Positions 47,820 to 48,229 of a stretch of 48,229 nt of DNA are shown piece after piece. The stretch comes from a bacterium. GTDB lineage: Bacteria; Patescibacteriota; Patescibacteriia; UBA1558; S5-K13. The stretch is from NCBI GenBank assembly GCA_029555085.1, contig JAKPTO010000002.1:1-48229 (forward strand). The letters run 5' to 3'. The position numbers and the translations under genes are program-made. Under the pieces are notes generated by a model that was not told the origin of the DNA, ran no database searches, and was given only the letters and a program-made list of their open reading frames with translations. Positions within the stretch are counted from its first letter, which is position 1; the number at the start of each line of letters is the position of its first letter.

Positions 47820-48229
47820 TTATTCTATATCTTCTCCTAATGTGTAATCTTCAAAAAATGCTTCACTTAAATCCTTAACTAAAGTATTCCATTTTTCTCC
47901 ATATAATCTTATTGCAGTTGCTTCTGTTTTTATCCATTGTACAGTACCATTGTCGTCTGCTACTTTATATACTTTTGGAACGCTTGGGATCTTCATAAGT
48001 ATACCTGCTTTAAATGTAACATTTCTGCCTAATGGATAAGTAGCTAATTCTTTTTCTGTTATTGTTTCAACAAATGAGAAGTCTTTATCAAAATAGGAAT
48101 ACCAAATTTTTTCGTGTGGATATGCGTGTCTTACATTTTTATCATCTAACAAATATACAGTAGAACTATTTGGTGTTTTTATATATTTAACTGCTGTAAC
48201 TTTTTCTCCCAAAACTTGTTGAATTGGAT
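47820..48229 (-). CDS. C-terminal part of a protein with the surface-protein repeat
   Basis: The frame runs off the right end of the window: codons upstream of the apparent TTG start at 48212 continue in frame (P-I-Q-Q-V before L-G-E-K-V). So the start is not in view. The visible ~135 residues hold two units of the repeat also found at the N terminus of the 1237-residue surface protein: VKYIKTPNSSTVYLLDDKN, IWYSYFDKDFSFVETITEKE, ATYPLGRNVTFKAG, then KVYKVADDNGTVQWIKTEAT and GEDIE at the end. It ends at the stop near 47820 before a strong terminator. It is probably an exported surface protein with its repeat at the C terminus. Confidence 0.85.
   Translation of the reverse strand, partial: PIQQVLGEKVTAVKYIKTPNSSTVYLLDDKNVRHAYPHEKIWYSYFDKDFSFVETITEKELATYPLGRNVTFKAGILMKIPSVPKVYKVADDNGTVQWIKTEATAIRLYGEKWNTLVKDLSEAFFEDYTLGEDIE

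Noticed and set aside
48210-48212. TTG as a start codon for the right-end protein
   Set aside because: The frame stays open to the window edge, and the repeat unit begins upstream, so the true start is outside the window.

Overview
The window looks like a chromosomal piece of a Patescibacteria (Candidate Phyla Radiation) bacterium, most likely of the Parcubacteria type. This placement is inferred from very AT-rich DNA, tightly packed genes that mostly lack Shine-Dalgarno sites, shortened versions of core proteins (HrcA, TsaB), lysine/asparagine/isoleucine-rich proteins, and families I associate with that group: a FATKDDL-repeat coiled coil, DUF5667, a large surface protein with tandem N-terminal repeats, and DUF3467 beside DnaK. 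No tRNA, rRNA, CRISPR array, transposase or complete insertion sequence was seen.

Positions 1-18.8 kb form a surface-glycan locus. A rightward unit encodes an initiating sugar-phosphate transferase, a Wzx-like flippase and a methyltransferase, with a remnant of a nucleotide-sugar epimerase between the first two. Facing it is one long leftward operon (14.8 kb down to 3.6 kb) of an epimerase, five GT4 glycosyltransferases, a polysaccharide deacetylase, two radical SAM/SPASM proteins, two methyltransferases and a small kinase-like protein. A sixth GT4 enzyme, a coiled-coil protein and an O-antigen ligase/polymerase with C-terminal TPRs complete the locus.

Positions 18.9-29.3 kb hold envelope and stress functions: a 1237-residue secreted surface protein behind a structured leader, a DUF5667 membrane protein with an ECF-like promoter, two small self-contained membrane-protein units with textbook promoters, a DUF3221-like protein, and an operon with an ECF sigma factor, an HtrA-like pseudoprotease and two membrane proteins.

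Positions 29.3-35.2 kb are a heat-shock supercluster read leftward: hrcA, grpE, hsp20, a zinc-ribbon protein, dnaK, DUF3467 and dnaJ. The only CIRCE operator seen lies on the hrcA promoter. Next come a 45-residue desulforedoxin-like protein and a two-domain thioredoxin/DsbA-like protein. Positions 36.5-41.3 kb are a compact dcw cluster (mraZ, rsmH, ftsL-like, ftsI-like, murF). It is preceded by an intergenic region with DnaA boxes, then a pseudouridine synthase, a one-domain TsaB, a winged-helix regulator and a pseudophosphatase/transmembrane/propeller protein.

The right end carries rplJ-rplL behind an L10-type leader with an attenuator, a 54-residue membrane protein behind an elaborate structured leader, and the C-terminal end of a second protein carrying the surface-protein repeat. 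The least conventional signals are the switch-like leader at 47.25-47.40 kb, the pseudoenzymes (HtrA-like and PP2C-like), and the shared repeat in two surface proteins.
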